Assembly (NCBI GenBank): GCA_018873225.1
Contig: JAEILZ010000006.1
Span: forward strand, 3,224,001-3,288,000
From: [Phialemoniopsis] sp. UDSM-2020
Taxonomy: Eukaryota > Ascomycota > Sordariomycetes > Thyridiales > Thyridiaceae
Length of the DNA: 64,000 bases
Direction: 5' to 3'
A program made the translations under genes and the position numbers. Each line of letters begins with the position of its first letter. The first letter of the stretch is position 1. The notes beneath the pieces were generated by a model, which did no database searches, was not told the DNA's origin, and saw only the letters and a list, made by a program, of their open reading frames with translations. This document shows positions 46,546 to 59,391 of the stretch, piece after piece.

Positions 46546-47172
46546 TTTGTGTTTGTGTGTATTTGTTTGTCAAGGGGATGTACTGTGTGTAGTGATTGTT
46601 GTGTAAAGGGGCAGAAATGCCTCTTTCCTGCTCGGGGACTTTCGGTGTGCGATCAAGAGGTTATTGCAGTTGTGATTTAGAGTCTTTTCGCCTCGTGAAA
46701 TAATCAGACGGTCGTCTTCTCGTGCAAGGGCGCGTTCTGAGGATATCGTTGTGTGTTGTTGTGATTGTGTAGGTGAGTGTCGGATCGTGAGCTGTGGACG
46801 AAGTTCGAATATATTTCCGTCGCGCGGGGACTTTTCTCAGCGCATTCTTGATTTGATGACCGAATGGCGTTATTGAGCCAACCGCAGCCGGGCGGTGTGC
46901 TGACAAAGCCCAATCCTTCAGCGAATTCCGAAGCCAGACTGGGCTAGAAACACCCCGAAAGATCCCCACAGTTGCCCCTGTCAATTAGCGCCAGGTACCA
47001 GCCATGCACCTAAATCTGCGGGCGACGCGTCGGGTGCATTTGCGTGCCTTTTCGGACCCCGTGGTGCAGACCAAATGTCTCTCTTTCTCGATCCCTTTTG
47101 TCCTTTCCTCCGCATGAATGCCAAAAAAGCAAAGAAAATAGCCCGTAGTGTGTACCCGTCCGGCGCGCGCAA
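46546..47172. other. Intergenic region upstream of thioredoxin gene
   Basis: Promoter of the thioredoxin gene presumed. No other gene is supported. Confidence 0.45.
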
Positions 47173-47694
47173 TTACAGGTCAAGTTTGGGGGCGGGCCTG
47201 CCGTGGCCTTGCTCCGAGGGGGTGTTGCTGTCGCCAAAGGGGTCGCGGCTGCTGTCCCTCGTCGTGTTGGCGCCCGTGTCGAGCTGCCGTATCGACCTCG
47301 CGAGGGACTGTAGGGAGTTGCGTCGCGGTGCTGGGGCGTGGAGCTCCTCGTCGGTCGCATCGTCGACCCGGGCCGGGCGCTGGGGCTGTCGTTGCGTCGG
47401 GGGAGGAAGGTAGTCCATGCCGTAGTCTGCGCGCTCGGGGTCAAAGGCCTTGTCTTCCCTCTTGTCGATGCGTTTTCGTCGGAAGTGGAGGAACGTGACT
47501 ACGCTCACGGCGCCGAGGATAACGACGAGACTGGAGGGCGGAGTGTCAGATCGCTGGCTTCGCTTGCGAGTAGATACCATACTATGGGGGGATACGTACA
47601 TTGAGACCACGATCACAATAACTGTGGTGCGCGTATTGTCCGAGGGACGCTCGCATGTATTGACGTTGCCGTCATTGATACAATCCTTCGCCAT
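47173..47694 (-). CDS. Small single-pass membrane protein, hypothetical
   Basis: Two exons, 47694-47600 and 47530-47173; 150 residues. The intron (GTACGT/CAG, 69 bp) has no in-frame stop. After splicing a 24-residue hydrophobic segment forms (TTVIVIVVSILVVILG and on), followed by a basic stop (HFRRKRIDKRED). The short Cys-containing N-terminus before it and the acidic, polar C-terminus after it fit a one-TM protein with cytosolic tail. This matches a conserved fungal family of unknown function (DYGMDYLPPP region); that link is from memory. No signal peptide is clear. Confidence 0.75.
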   Translation of the reverse strand: MAKDCINDGNVNTCERPSDNTRTTVIVIVVSMYVSPHSMVSTRKRSQRSDTPPSSLVVILGAVSVVTFLHFRRKRIDKREDKAFDPERADYGMDYLPPPTQRQPQRPARVDDATDEELHAPAPRRNSLQSLARSIRQLDTGANTTRDSSRDPFGDSNTPSEQGHGRPAPKLDL

Positions 47695-48617
47695 CGAGAA
47701 GTTGTGTTGGAAAGTCGAGATGGGTGTTGCTGTAATGCGGCGAGGTTGATTCGAGGTTGGATGCAGATCACCTTGGCGGAGGGCACACTGCTTGGCTCAA
47801 TTGCACGTAATCGCGGGGACTGTTATCCAGTATAAAAGTGGCCGAGAGGCTTGGCAGAAGCGATAGTAGAATGCAAGAAAGATGCAAGATGCACGCTGAT
47901 GTCGGACGAAGCAAAAGAAAGCAATCCCAGAGTATTGGGTGAATGGCAGTGGAGGAGGTGGCGGAGCGGACAAAGGAAAAAGGGAGGCGGCGGAGCATCA
48001 CGAGAAAAGCCCTGGAGAAACCTCAAGCGGGAGCGAAATCAGGGGGGCAAAGCGACGCCCTCGGAGCAGTCGGCCAGGGCCAGCGAGTCGAGGCGCCATC
48101 ATTCAAGGCTACGTTCCAGCGTTTCAGTGGAGCTCTAGCGTTCCAGAGGTTGCAATTGGGGGCGTGTCTGGTACGTACTCTTGGTACTGTTTCACCTACA
48201 CGACCTGCTGGGCTCAAAAGGGAAAAGGGGATGCAGCAATCTGGGCACAACATTGAACCAACGAACCAACTTAAATCTTGGCAGCAACCATTTTGCCATT
48301 GCACATGCCATCCAACTTTACCATGAATGTTATAACTCAAGATTGGAATATGCGTCATTTGCCGGGCCAGAGTAGCCAATTCTGCGCGCCATTGGCTCGA
48401 TCGCCCATCTGCCGAAAGACGGCGATTGGATTTCCCTAAATTGCGCTGATATCACCGCCAATCACTGCTGTGGTGTCACCCACTTCAGGGAACCAAAAAC
48501 ATGGCAATTCGTCGTCATGGAAATGTCAATATGATGCGGGAAAATAACCTGGTATTCAACACGGTTGACCATCGTAGTGTACACTGACCTGCAAACCCCC
48601 CCCCCTCCCATCCCAAA
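47695..48617. other. Intergenic region between small membrane protein and flavoprotein genes
   Basis: About 920 bp. A C-rich run lies at about 48595-48610. No gene seen. Confidence 0.45.
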
Positions 48618-50476
48618 TCACGTCTGCTTGGGCTTGCTCTTCTGCTCCTCCTCCCACCTCTTGCCCATCGCCTTGACCTCCTCGTTGATCTTCTTAATGT
48701 GATCCAGCGCCCCGGGCCACGGCTTCCGGCCCCGCCCCGTGTCGAACAGCCGGTACACCGCCGGCACGTCCACGCCCTCCATGAGCAGGTGGTGCAGTCG
48801 GCCGTTCTTCCACCAGAACCTCCACCCCTCCCAGCTCCAGCTGCCCAGGCGGTCGTTGACGCCCGTGCCCGCCGCCGCGTTGATCCACGCGTACGTCGCG
48901 CGCGAGTCGATCCGGAAGCCCCAGTGCGGCACGGGGCCCTGCCGCAGCGCCGACGCGATGAAGTCGTACTGCTTGTCGATATCCTTGCGCATCTCGTCCG
49001 CGGGAGGCAGCGGGTAGCTGCCGCTCCACACCGAGGCAAGCGCCATGGCCGCGAGGTCGTTGTTGACAAATGGCCCCTTCATCATGAGGAAGTGGCCCAG
49101 CACCGCGAGGCTGTCCGGGTACTGCTCCGAGATGAAGCCCATGTACAGGCGCGGGAATCTCTCGCCGGCCTTGTTGTACGGCGCCGAGAGGACCTTCTTG
49201 TACCCGTCGGGCGCTTTGGCCGGGTCCGTCGGGTCGCCCTTGCCCTGCAGCAGGGACATGTCGTAGTGGTAGCCCGTGCAGACGATGATGGCGTCGAGGT
49301 CGTCGACCGTCTTGCCGTCCGTCAGGAGCACCGAGCGTGGTCCCGTGACCTCCTGCACGCCCTGCACGCTCTCGACGTAGCCGTCGCGGATGTAGTACGG
49401 AAGGTGGTCCGAGAACATGGGCACCCGGCTCAGGACCGTCGGCTTCTCGCGGTTCGCTGCGAAGGGGGCAAGTTCCTTGAGGAAGGGGAAGGCCTGCATC
49501 TGGGCTGCCGAGAGACCTTTGCCCATGAGCCAGGCGCACAGGTTGGTGGAGCAGCTGGCGACCCAGCGCACGATGTTGCCGATCCGGCGCGTCATCGTGT
49601 GGTCAAACGCCTTGCCCTTAAGGAGCCTCGGCAACTAAGGGAGACGATTGTCAGATCTGTTGGTTGCCCCGATTTGTAGGCATTCAAGTCCAAACTTACC
49701 ACCCAATACTGCCCCCGATGGCTAGAGTAGAGCTTGCCGGCCCCAGCGTCCTTCAAGAAGACGAGCGTGTCCGCGCCCGTCGCCCCGATTCCGACCACCA
49801 GCACGTTCTTGCCCTTGTACTTGTTGGGGTCCTTGAACTCGCGCGAGTGCACGAGGTCGCCCGCAAACTTCTCCTGGCCCTTGATGTCGACGACGTTCTT
49901 GGTGTTGAGGATGCCGGTAGCCAGCACCACTCTGTCGAAGCGCCGCGTCTCCTCCTTGCCCGTCTTCTCGTTGCGCGTCGTGACAAGCCAGTTCTCGTCC
50001 TTGTCGTCCCTCTTGACCTGCACAACGGCCTCGGAGAAGCGGATGTAGGGGTGTAGGTTGAAGTGCTGGGCGTATGACTCCATGTAGCGGCCCATGTCCC
50101 CAGCCGGCGGATGCGTGGGGTAGTCTGCGTACAATTAGCTGGGCTGGGTCTCGGAAAGGTGAGTTGTCGAGGACTTACCGTCAGCCATCGGGAAGTCGGT
50201 AAAGGCGTTCTGCTCGCGGGATTAGCTGCCATCCGCGACTGCACTCTGGGGATGCATGAGGGCACGAACACATTGCCTTGAGGTGTTGAATATCGTCTGC
50301 TCCAGGGCCGTGAGCTTGGTCACGTCGTTCGACACTCTCCATAGCCCTCCGACAGAGTCGTCCTTGGTGAATCCCGTCGCGTTCAGGCCTTGCTCCCTCA
50401 GGTTCTTCAGCGCCGCGAGGCCGACCATGCCGGTCCCCACGACGCAGACATCCTTGCCCACGGGACGGGTCGCCAT
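48618..50476 (-). CDS. Flavin-containing monooxygenase-like protein (FMO)
   Basis: Four exons: 50476-50270, 50209-50179, 50124-49700, 49634-48618; 559 residues. Exon 2 is only 31 bp. The splice GTTCGT/CAG before it restores SRQC-NAFTDFPMADDYP, the normal family sequence. Motifs: FAD-binding VCVVGTGMVGLAAL at about residues 10-23; the FMO signature FAGDLVHSREF; the NADPH site VLVVGIGATGAD; and ATG-type VLATGI and IIVCTGYHYD. It uses NADPH and O2 to oxygenate a soft nucleophile (N or S). Substrate unknown. No membrane anchor is clear. The neighbours do not suggest a pathway. Confidence 0.9.
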
Positions 50477-52668
50477 GGTTGGTCTCCGGTGTTGCCCGGA
50501 TCTTCCTTCGGCCTGCAAGGAATGGCCTATGTCTTCAAAAAGGCTGAACAAAAGCTGGCACAAGATCTGTCCAAGTATTCAAATTGCGTAGCTACGACAA
50601 GAAGCTGCCGTACGGCAGCCGTGGAGGGCATCTTGTCAGATATACCTAGTCCAAGACGCGCGGATCGGCATGGCTTGCGCGGAAGCCAAGACTTTGGCGT
50701 GAAATCCTTCAGCCCTTCGTGGTCGTTTTATCAGAGCTAGCTGGGTAGCTGAATCAACCTTAAATCTGACGAAGGAGCCAAGCTTTAGGAGGGCTGATTT
50801 GTCAGTTAGAGGGACCGTTCATATGGCACTCCACACCAGAAGCTTAATGTATGGGCACCATCCTAGCATTCAGAATCGTCATTCCAATCTCTAGAATCCC
50901 AGAGGTCAGATGTGATTTACGCGTAAACACCAATATGGATGGTCGGCTCTGCCCGTACGTGCGCGAATAGCCACGGGCCGCCGTTGGCACCAGTCTCGAA
51001 ATGTCAGGTTAATGTTGAAGGATAACGTCAGCTACCTTAGTGAGCAGTCTGCTTGTTGGCGCTAGCATATCTGACTCAGCACTAACAGCCGAAATGATTT
51101 TGTTTCTTGGGATCAGGATCACATCTTTATTAGCTTGCCTATGATAGCATGCGAGCAAGTCCGAGCACATGCTATTCTTTGGGGGCCAAGGGTGAAGAAT
51201 TCACGGGGGAAACAAACAAGTCCATCCACCTCACATACCTATCAGAGGTCTCTACCCAACTACACTTCGTTCCTCCAGCACTGACAAGTGAATTCCAGTG
51301 GCAGGATTGATAGGCTGAACTGCGCGACGGCATCTTGATCTTATCTTTAGTTGTCCAAGCCACATATTCATCTTGGAATATATAGCGTAGACGATGGTTC
51401 GCTCTCAAAGCCGGAGCTCCAAGCTTACCTGAAATACTCAATTTGCAGCTCTAGGGCTGCGAGTAGTTACGCTGCAGTTTTTGACTTAACTTAGTCTTGT
51501 CAACTGAGGAATTGTTTCGCAAGACTGGCTAGGTAGCTTCGATTGTATCAACTCAGATTTGTTTGAGCTCTTGCAGCTATCGACTTGCCAGTCTTCAGGG
51601 CTGAATACAAGCTGATCATGAACAAAAATGACCGAGAACTATGTGTTATAGACAAATTTGAGCTGTCAGCCCTGCTAACATGTTATTCGATTGCGGCTGC
51701 TAATAATCACTTCCTCAGTTTGTATTCATACCCTCCCAGTGGTGAACAATCGCCAATACTTTTTTTTAGCAGTCTTCAAAACTGGGTGGACTATCTAGCT
51801 CATTCGGCATGCATTCATCAAATGTCATAGGTACTGAGGACCTCTCGCAGACTGCGCCGAGAGCTGTTGAAAACGCAGTTTGCGATTCGTTCATCTGCAC
51901 TGGATCTAAAGGAACAACACTCTAGGTTACAGAAATATCATGTTGGCACTCCAGGGAGACCGGGCCCATGACCTATTGATGGTGACCTGAAATTGCATGA
52001 TTTGTTGAAAAAGATGATGAAGATCTGAAGAAGATATTCTGCCCGGAAGTCTGCAGAGAGGTTGACAAGTAAGTCCTTGATTCCGATCAAAAAGATAGCA
52101 AGCTAGCCTCTCATAGCCGTGAACCTCAGTGTGCAACAGGGAAGTTGCAAAAAAAGGGGGGGGAAAGTACAAAAAAGAAAACCCCCAAATGCGCGGTTCG
52201 ATCAGATGACCCCTTATCAAGAGCCCAGAGTTGGCTTTCGTAGGCTCAGGCATCGGACCACCCACCCAATCTCACCGTTAGGCCATTTGGCCTTTGCTTT
52301 GAGTTATTGAAACCGGCTTTATCATCAATTATAAACCTTACGTACGGCGCGCTCGGGGCACTGCTGCCCGTCCCGCTCCCAGACTCCAGGCTCTGTAGGG
52401 CGCGAAGCCTCTGCTGAACCGGACTCGTAATCCGGGGTTAAATGGGTCAGAAAGAGGGCAGAGGGAAAGTCAAACTCGTCATTTGCGTCATAATCAATAC
52501 ATGATATTATACACCCAAAGTCTGCCCAGTTTACAAAACCCTCTGTCTTGAAAAGGCGCCCAGATCCCATTCCATCTCCGGCACTTCTCAAAGAACACGA
52601 TGGCATAGACTTCAAGGACTACACCCTTCTGTCAACAGCACCGACAGCTCTGCCAGTCGAGGCCAGCT
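50477..52668. other. Gene-poor intergenic region
   Basis: About 2.2 kb with only short frames. A tRNA-like stem-loop at about 52405-52450 is discussed under rejections. The A7G8 stretch at about 52149-52163 is simple sequence. Confidence 0.45.
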
Positions 52669-54155
52669 TCAGTTACGCTGCACAGAATAGGTGGCCGTCA
52701 CATGGATGCCCGCGCCCTTATTCTTGCTCTGCCTCTTCTTCTGAAGACTGCCGGCTCGGTACTCGTCGCCCAGGATATCCTCGTCGCTGCCGTTGCCGAT
52801 GCTGCCATTTCCCAGACCCTCCTCGTTGCCGCTGCCGGCGTACTCGGCTCGCGCCTTGTTGGAGGGGCCCTTCATGCCCAGCTTCAGGTCGTTCATGTTC
52901 TTGTCGTCCGTGTCGTTGTCGGAGGCGGTGACGCCGGGCATGCGGCCGCCGCCAATGGTCTGCAGGCCGATATGGTCGTGTCGGAGATAGCCGGTGTTGC
53001 TGCGCGTCTCGCTGCCGCCAAAGTGCTTGATCCAGATCTTGCGGTAGAGAGGCCTGCAGACCGGGATGCCGATGCAGATCATGGTTACGGCGATCTCGGC
53101 GAGAGACCAGACGATGAGACCGACCGAGTCATCTACGAACGAGTGAGTTGGAAGTCAGCGGTGAAATAGGCCATGGGGTATTGAAGTGCGTGAACTTACG
53201 AAGGTATTCCGGTCCGTACAAGCCTTCGACTTCGACAGTTCGTTTGATACCAGCAGCTGCGGCTCTAACGGGAATGCATGAGCGAGTGTATCCAGCGGAA
53301 GCACGGTATGATATACTTACAGGAGACCGAGACTCATACTCGCAGCGATGGTGATCTTTTCACGCTTAGGCATCTGCAACTTCCAGATGAAGTTCCAGGG
53401 GAGGATTGCATAGAACGTGTCGACGGTAATTGTTGATACTATGATGGGTGAGTTGAAAGGCTCTGGTCTCAAATGTAAGGGCACGGGAGACAGAGGGACT
53501 GACCACAAAGAATGTACGAAGTTGGCCGTGTGTCGATGCCACAATAGCCTCCCTCGATCCGGCGGTCGTACACATAAGCGAACGGGGTGCACGACAACCA
53601 GAAGCAGAACACTTGGGCTGTTGACGATAGTCGTAAGCATGGTGTCTTGCTAGTCCACCGCATAGATCTTACCAATTGAGGCCGCTCCGACAAAGATCAT
53701 CATGCCCCAGATGCTGATACGGTGCCATTTAAGGGGGACCAGCCGAAGGAGGAAGAAACCGCACGACCACTTGGCAATGGCCATGCCAACGATGGCAAAT
53801 CCCTGGCCAATGCACTCGAAAAGGACTGCCTTGGTAATCTCATCACCGTCTCCAATGTCCGCGACGAATTGACCGAAGCCATGTTCTGCCGCAAGTTGAA
53901 GGAAGACTGTGAAGATGAGGAGGAAAATCTGGTTCAGCCACCATGGTTAGTTCGTTAACCCGAAGGGGTCACAAGGGCACGGGGAGGATGAGATGTCAAA
54001 CGCACAAAAGCCACCAAGTAAACGTAATCGTCAATTCCAAAAGCCGCCACGCACACAATGCGAGTGTACAGTCGGAGAAGGACGAAGAAGAAGACGACGG
54101 CAGTCATAGTCCAGCTTATGGGCATTGCCCAGACTGCTTCACCGCCAACAGCCAT
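52669..54155 (-). CDS. Rhodopsin-like seven-TM integral membrane protein (SAT4/PTH11-like family)
   Basis: Six exons: 54155-54006, 53928-53673, 53617-53504, 53438-53321, 53264-53200, 53132-52669; 388 residues. Donors are GTGCGT, GTAAGA, GTCAGT, GTAAGT and GTAAGT. Seven hydrophobic helices can be drawn up to about residue 270. The family's GIDDY loop follows the second helix, and the conserved loop RRIEGGYCGIDT has its single Cys. A polar, Gly- and Asn-rich cytosolic tail of about 110 residues follows. Fungal rhodopsin-domain proteins are plasma-membrane proteins. Members such as PTH11 act in host or surface sensing, but most have no known ligand. I cannot assign one here. Confidence 0.87.
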
Positions 54156-56580
54156 TGTCGCGAGTTGTTCAGCTCACCGATCTTGGTTTTGAAGAAGTGA
54201 AAATGCGATAAAAACTTGAACAGTGCATTACAGCAAGATCTCGACCCCAACACGCCGAGCCAGATGTGCCTCGAAGCTTGATATATGAATCTGTCTGCTT
54301 TGATGGTCAAAAGCCTCCGGTTGTTCTTCGATCTACCCTCTCACTATTACCACGCAAGCAGAGAATCGACTCTGCAAGAACCTTGTTGCTCAGGAGAATG
54401 GCCAGGGATGTGTGGACGTCAGCCTTAGGCCCATACATGGCAGGGTTTCAGGAAAGGGGCTCTGTCTGTATGCTACAGATTTTCTCTGTGCGACTGTGAC
54501 AATCTTCAGCCCCCAAAAGCAAGTCTTCTCTTGAAAGGGAAAGATTATCGTTGGGCATCCTGGCTGCGCGGAGGACTGGACGGACTTGACGGAGCAGCCC
54601 TGTGACCCTCTGGGTCTGCGACCAGGTAGAGATGGCACATTTGTGGCGGGCGGGTGCCGATGCCGATGTCACACACATTAATTCGACGACTTCAATACCT
54701 GGAGCGTTGGTCATTATAGGTTTCGCAGGACGAATATTGCTCCATAAACGACGTATCAAGCAAGCTATCAATGCTACAATGACTAGGGGCCGATATTAAG
54801 CTTGAGCAAGGTAAGATAGAATATTGTTCATTCTCCAGAAAGTCTGCTCGATTCCCCAGGCGACCTGGCGTGCCGCTCAAATCTGTGCTTGCATATAGAC
54901 TATGGACCACCTTGGTACCTATCTAATGAACAGCAGCTTCAGAGCATTGACTTCCAACGAGCGACAAAGTTTTCCACGCGTTGCCTACTGTAATTGACCA
55001 CGACTTGCCCTCGACCTTTCTTCAGTGTCGAATTGCCTATTATGAAAATGATACGAGTATTCGCTTTTTGAATACAGGGGACTGCAGGCCTCCATGAAAC
55101 ATTGCACATAAACCCCCACGCCTCGCTTGCTCACTTCTGCAGCGGTGTTTTTCTCAAAACCGGCAAGCCGTATTCCCAAGGCTTGGCCCAGTGCTGCTCA
55201 ATGTGTGATTGCGGCAGGTCACGGTTTTGAGCACACCTCATTGGGCCATGATCCTGGACGTGCGGGACCGGGTACGACGCTGCGGAAGCTAACTTAGGTT
55301 TCCGCTGCCAGACGTGCCAGGGGTCTGCTCGTACACTCGGGTAATGAAAAGTTTATGGTAAGAGTGCCGAAGATGGCGCCCAGAGCCCTTGTCCTTGTCC
55401 GCCCTACTACTGAGCGGAGTATTTTTCGAGGCAATTACGCAGCATTGGAAAATGAGAATTGCTTCTTTGACGGTCTTAAACAGTAAGATGAAGGCCTCGA
55501 GTTGCTCCGTCTGCCCGTTGAGACTGCCGTCACACAGACTACGGATGCAGGTCGCCCAGGTTGACAGCGATAGAACAAGCCTCAAAGCCTAGTTGACGGC
55601 AACTTCCCACATCTGTCACTTTTACGACGCCGGCAGGTCTTCTCCGTCCAACTTGCAAGGGCCCCGCCGTCAGTTTGAAATCCTCGACAATTCGTTGGCT
55701 CGGTACCAGCGCGTGCCCTGCCGGGACCCGCTGCCGTGCAATTCAAGCATAAATAGCCAGACTCAAACCGTAGACGTTTTGCGAATCAAAGAGCAAGAAC
55801 CGGGTCTGGCGGGACCTGTCAAGGATCTGTGTGGACCAATATATTTAAGTTTGTCATGAAGTCTACCTAAATTACACCTCTCTCCAAGGGTCTGAGCAGA
55901 ATCCAGGCAAGATCACCGGCCCGTGAAATTGTAGGTAAGCAAGTCAATTCGCTTCGTTATTTCATTGGGAGAACAGCCAGCAATTCGAAGGTCCACGATA
56001 GCTGCGAATTTCGGAGTGTTAGCCCTGGGAAAAGCAATGCTCAAGGAGTAATCTGGACAACGGCAAGACGATATCAGGTCAACCTCGCCTTTAAAAGTCT
56101 CCCACGCCCCCAACCTAATTCTGCGACCTTAAGGGCGAGACCTACCACCTGCTCCTGAGTTTGGAAACCCAATGGATTCTATGTGATTGGTCAGATGTGG
56201 CGTTGGAGAACCTAGTCTGAAGACCAGGTTCTGTTGCTCTAGCTTGCTACCTTTCGACCTGGCACTCGGACAAATTCCTGATTGCGGCGCAGTGCACTCA
56301 GTGATCGCAATGTAGACGAGTCTTGGCCCTCTCGGCCTGTTCCCATGAGGCATTTGATCTTTGCCACACTGAGCGAAGTGCATGAGGAGAACTGCAAGGG
56401 AACGACGGACGGTTGCATCAGGCCGTCTGGAGGGGATGGACCCGTTCAATTGGGAACGGGGATATCACCCTCTATCTTCATGGCCCCAGCTTTCCTTTCC
56501 CCTCCTCAAATTATCTGTTCAGTTCGCCAAAGGTGGCCCTCCGTAACTCAGAACTCCAGTCCATCCATTGAGCGGGCAAA
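54156..56580. other. Intergenic region between divergent rhodopsin-like and P450 genes
   Basis: About 2.4 kb. No trusted frame. It should contain both promoters. The P450 leader region is at its right end. Confidence 0.45.
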
Positions 56581-58358
56581 ATGAATGCAACACATACAGG
56601 CGACGATGGCGGCTTTCTTGGGGAGGTCGTCCTGGACACCCTTCGCACCAACAAGCTTGCTGTTGTCTTGCTAACTCCCGCCCTCACGTATTGGATCTGG
56701 GCCATTAGCTCGTACCTCAGTTCCCCTCTGCGACGATATCCGGGTCCGTTCATTGCGCGATGGACGAATGTCTGGCGCCTGCTCCAGGTTATCTCTGGCG
56801 ACTACGCGCCGAGGATGAAGAAGCTTCATGAGAAGTATGGACCAATTGTTCGCACGGGACCCAACTTGCTCGATCTTGATCTTCCTGAACTGAGCCGCGT
56901 CATCTATAACACTGATGGAAAGTGGATGAAGGTATGTTGTGCATATCGAAGGAACACAAAGGTGACACAAGAACTCATGCTGTGTAACTGCAGAGCGACT
57001 TCTACAAGAACAACAGCGCCATAGTTGACGGCAAGATCACATACCATCTCTTCAGTCAGGTCGACAATGTTGAACATGCGCGATTGAAGCGTCCCATCGT
57101 GAGGCATTACTCTGTGCCCAGTGTGCTAGCATTGGAAAAGCACATGGACAAGGTCATCAATGACCTCTGCGGTCACCTGGAGAAGCGCTACATTGACCAG
57201 AACAAGACTTGCGATTTCGGAGCATGGCTGGCCTACTGTAAGTCTTGACTCGATGCGAAGAGCTCCGTGTTCTCGACTAATTCGACATCAGACGCGTGGG
57301 ACTTTATCAGCGCAGTGACATTCAGCAAGCGATTCGGATACATGGAGAAGGGCTGCGACTTCGACGGCACGCTACACATTGCTGATCAGGCAATCGACTA
57401 CCTGGGCATCATTGGTCAGATGCCTTGGTTGGACTTTTGCCTCGACAAGAACCCGATCGTCCGCATTGGCCCTCCGAATCTTGACAACGTTGCTCGCATT
57501 GCGGTCGAGGCACTCTTCCCCAGACTCAAGGGGGAGGACAAGAACTTTGACCCCAAGAATCCCGACTTCTTGCAGTACTTTATCGACTCCAAGACCTCTC
57601 ACCCGGAGGTGGTTGACGACGGCACAATCATCAATTATCTTCTGTTGAACTGTAAGTCCCAAGAAGGGGAAGCATAGTCTCATAAGATGCGGCGCTGACC
57701 TCTGTACTTCACCCATGTAGTAATCGCCGGCGCCGACACCACAGCCATCACGATGCGTGCTCTATTCTACCACTCCCTCCGAAATCCAGCCATCTGGAAC
57801 CGCCTCGTGTCCGACGTCCGCGCCGCCAACATCGCCACCGCCGAGAACGCCGCGCCCTACCAGGCCTCGCGAGCCATCCCATACCTCGAGGCCGTCGTCC
57901 GCGAGACGCTGCGCATGCACCCGGCCGTCAGCATGACCATGGAGCGCATCGTCCCCACGGCGGGCCTCTCGCTGCCCGACGGCTCGACCGTGCCCGCCGG
58001 CACGCAGGTCGGCATGAACCCCTACATCGTCGGCCGCAACCGCGACGTCTTTGGCGACGACGCCGAGGTCTTCCGGCCCGACCGGTGGCTGCAGCAGGAC
58101 GACGAGACCGACGACATCTTCCAGGAGCGCATGCGCGACTGGAATTCCGCGGATCTGACCTTTGGCGGCGGATCCCGGATCTGCCTGGGTAGGAACCTGA
58201 GTCAGATGGAGGTGTACAAGGTCGTGGCCACGCTCGTGACCAGGTATGACATTGAGATGGTGGATCCGACCAAGAAGTGGAAGACCGTTGCTCGGTGGTT
58301 CTATCGCGTCGAGAATGACAGCATTGTCTGTAACATGCGCCGTCGAAAGGGTTTCTGA
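56581..58358 (+). CDS. Cytochrome P450 monooxygenase (fungal pisatin-demethylase-like group)
   Basis: Four exons: 56581-56931, 56994-57237, 57292-57651, 57721-58358; 530 residues. Introns are GTATGT/CAG, GTAAGT/CAG, GTAAGT/TAG. An N-terminal helix at about residues 27-47 anchors it in the ER membrane, followed by RRYPGPFIARWTN. The I-helix has AGADTT at about 320, the K-helix ETLR, and the heme loop FGGGSRICLGRN with Cys at about 473. It oxidises an organic substrate using O2 and a P450 reductase. The pisatin-demethylase-like assignment is from the overall look of the N-terminal half and is moderate. It lies about 1 kb from a FAD hydroxylase on the same strand, suggesting a shared pathway. 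Confidence 0.93.
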
Positions 58359-59391
58359 AGCAACTTGCTTTGTGGTTGAACAGCACGGCAACCTCCAAGG
58401 TACCACTTCTTCTAGTGTAGTGCGGCATTCTGATGGGATGGTTGGCTTCAAGAAGATAAACGATAGGCAGAAAGGGCAAAGAAATATGCATGTTGCTAGC
58501 TTTAACAAGTTGGGACGTAGATCGGTGACCCTCTTGATAATTCGCCTTCTACCAGTGTCTAGTTTTCTCTAGCATATGGATGGGTTTGATAATGTCTGCA
58601 TCAGAATCATCCGCGAACCGCCACAAGTCTGTTAAAGGATACAACGCTGTCGTCCCATGTCCTACGTAAACCTCATTCAATCGTCAGTAGAATGGGTGAG
58701 GATCGCAAGGCTGCATATTATGTCCATTGGTCAAGGCGACGGGAAGCAATGAGCCAGATATAAGAGTCACACGGCTTTCAACGGGGGCTTCTCCCGCTTT
58801 TCGAGGTTCCTCAAAAGTCGCAGGATTTGCATTCCTTCGACACTTGAGTGGAAGCTGGCTGGGTTGATCGAGCGTTGCGGGGAGCCTTTCTCGAGCTCAT
58901 TTAAGGTTTCCCTGGATAACTTATAGTAAACTTGCCCGGTGAACTTTCAATTTGATATGAATTCTCATGTGGTAACAACGGATAGCTGCGGTCACAGCTT
59001 GTGGAGTACTGGGTCCATTTTGCCGAATGTGAGTGCCGTTGCCAGCTCCGGAAGAACCAGAAAGGAAAGCTAATCGGCCATCCCGTTTCCCATTGGTTTC
59101 TTTCACTTTGTGGGGCCCAAGACAGTTTTGGGTGATCGTGTCGGTGGCTTTGGTGGGTGGAATATTGGAGAAGTAGCAGTTGGGGAAAAGTATTTACCAT
59201 GGCTAGTTTGCCACTAACTACACTCGTCAGGTCGGAAGTCGGTCTCGGTTGATTGCGTGTACCACCAATGTTGAAGATGTGAACTTCTTTTAAAACATCT
59301 CTGACAGTCATTCTGATGCCACAAACTTCTACAGCTACAAGCCAAGGTCTTTATGGAACACTGACTTACTGGCCGAAAGAACCCTGACACA
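58359..59391. other. Intergenic region between P450 and FAD hydroxylase
   Basis: About 1.03 kb. Promoter of the hydroxylase presumed. No other gene is supported. Confidence 0.45.

Noticed and set aside
48699..49679. Long frame opposite the FMO-like gene
   Set aside because: Shadow frame; the minus strand has FAD and NADPH motifs.
52405..52450. tRNA-like anticodon stem-loop (5-bp stem CCGGA/TCCGG with a 7-nt loop)
   Set aside because: No acceptor stem, D-arm or usual T-loop sequence could be drawn on either strand.
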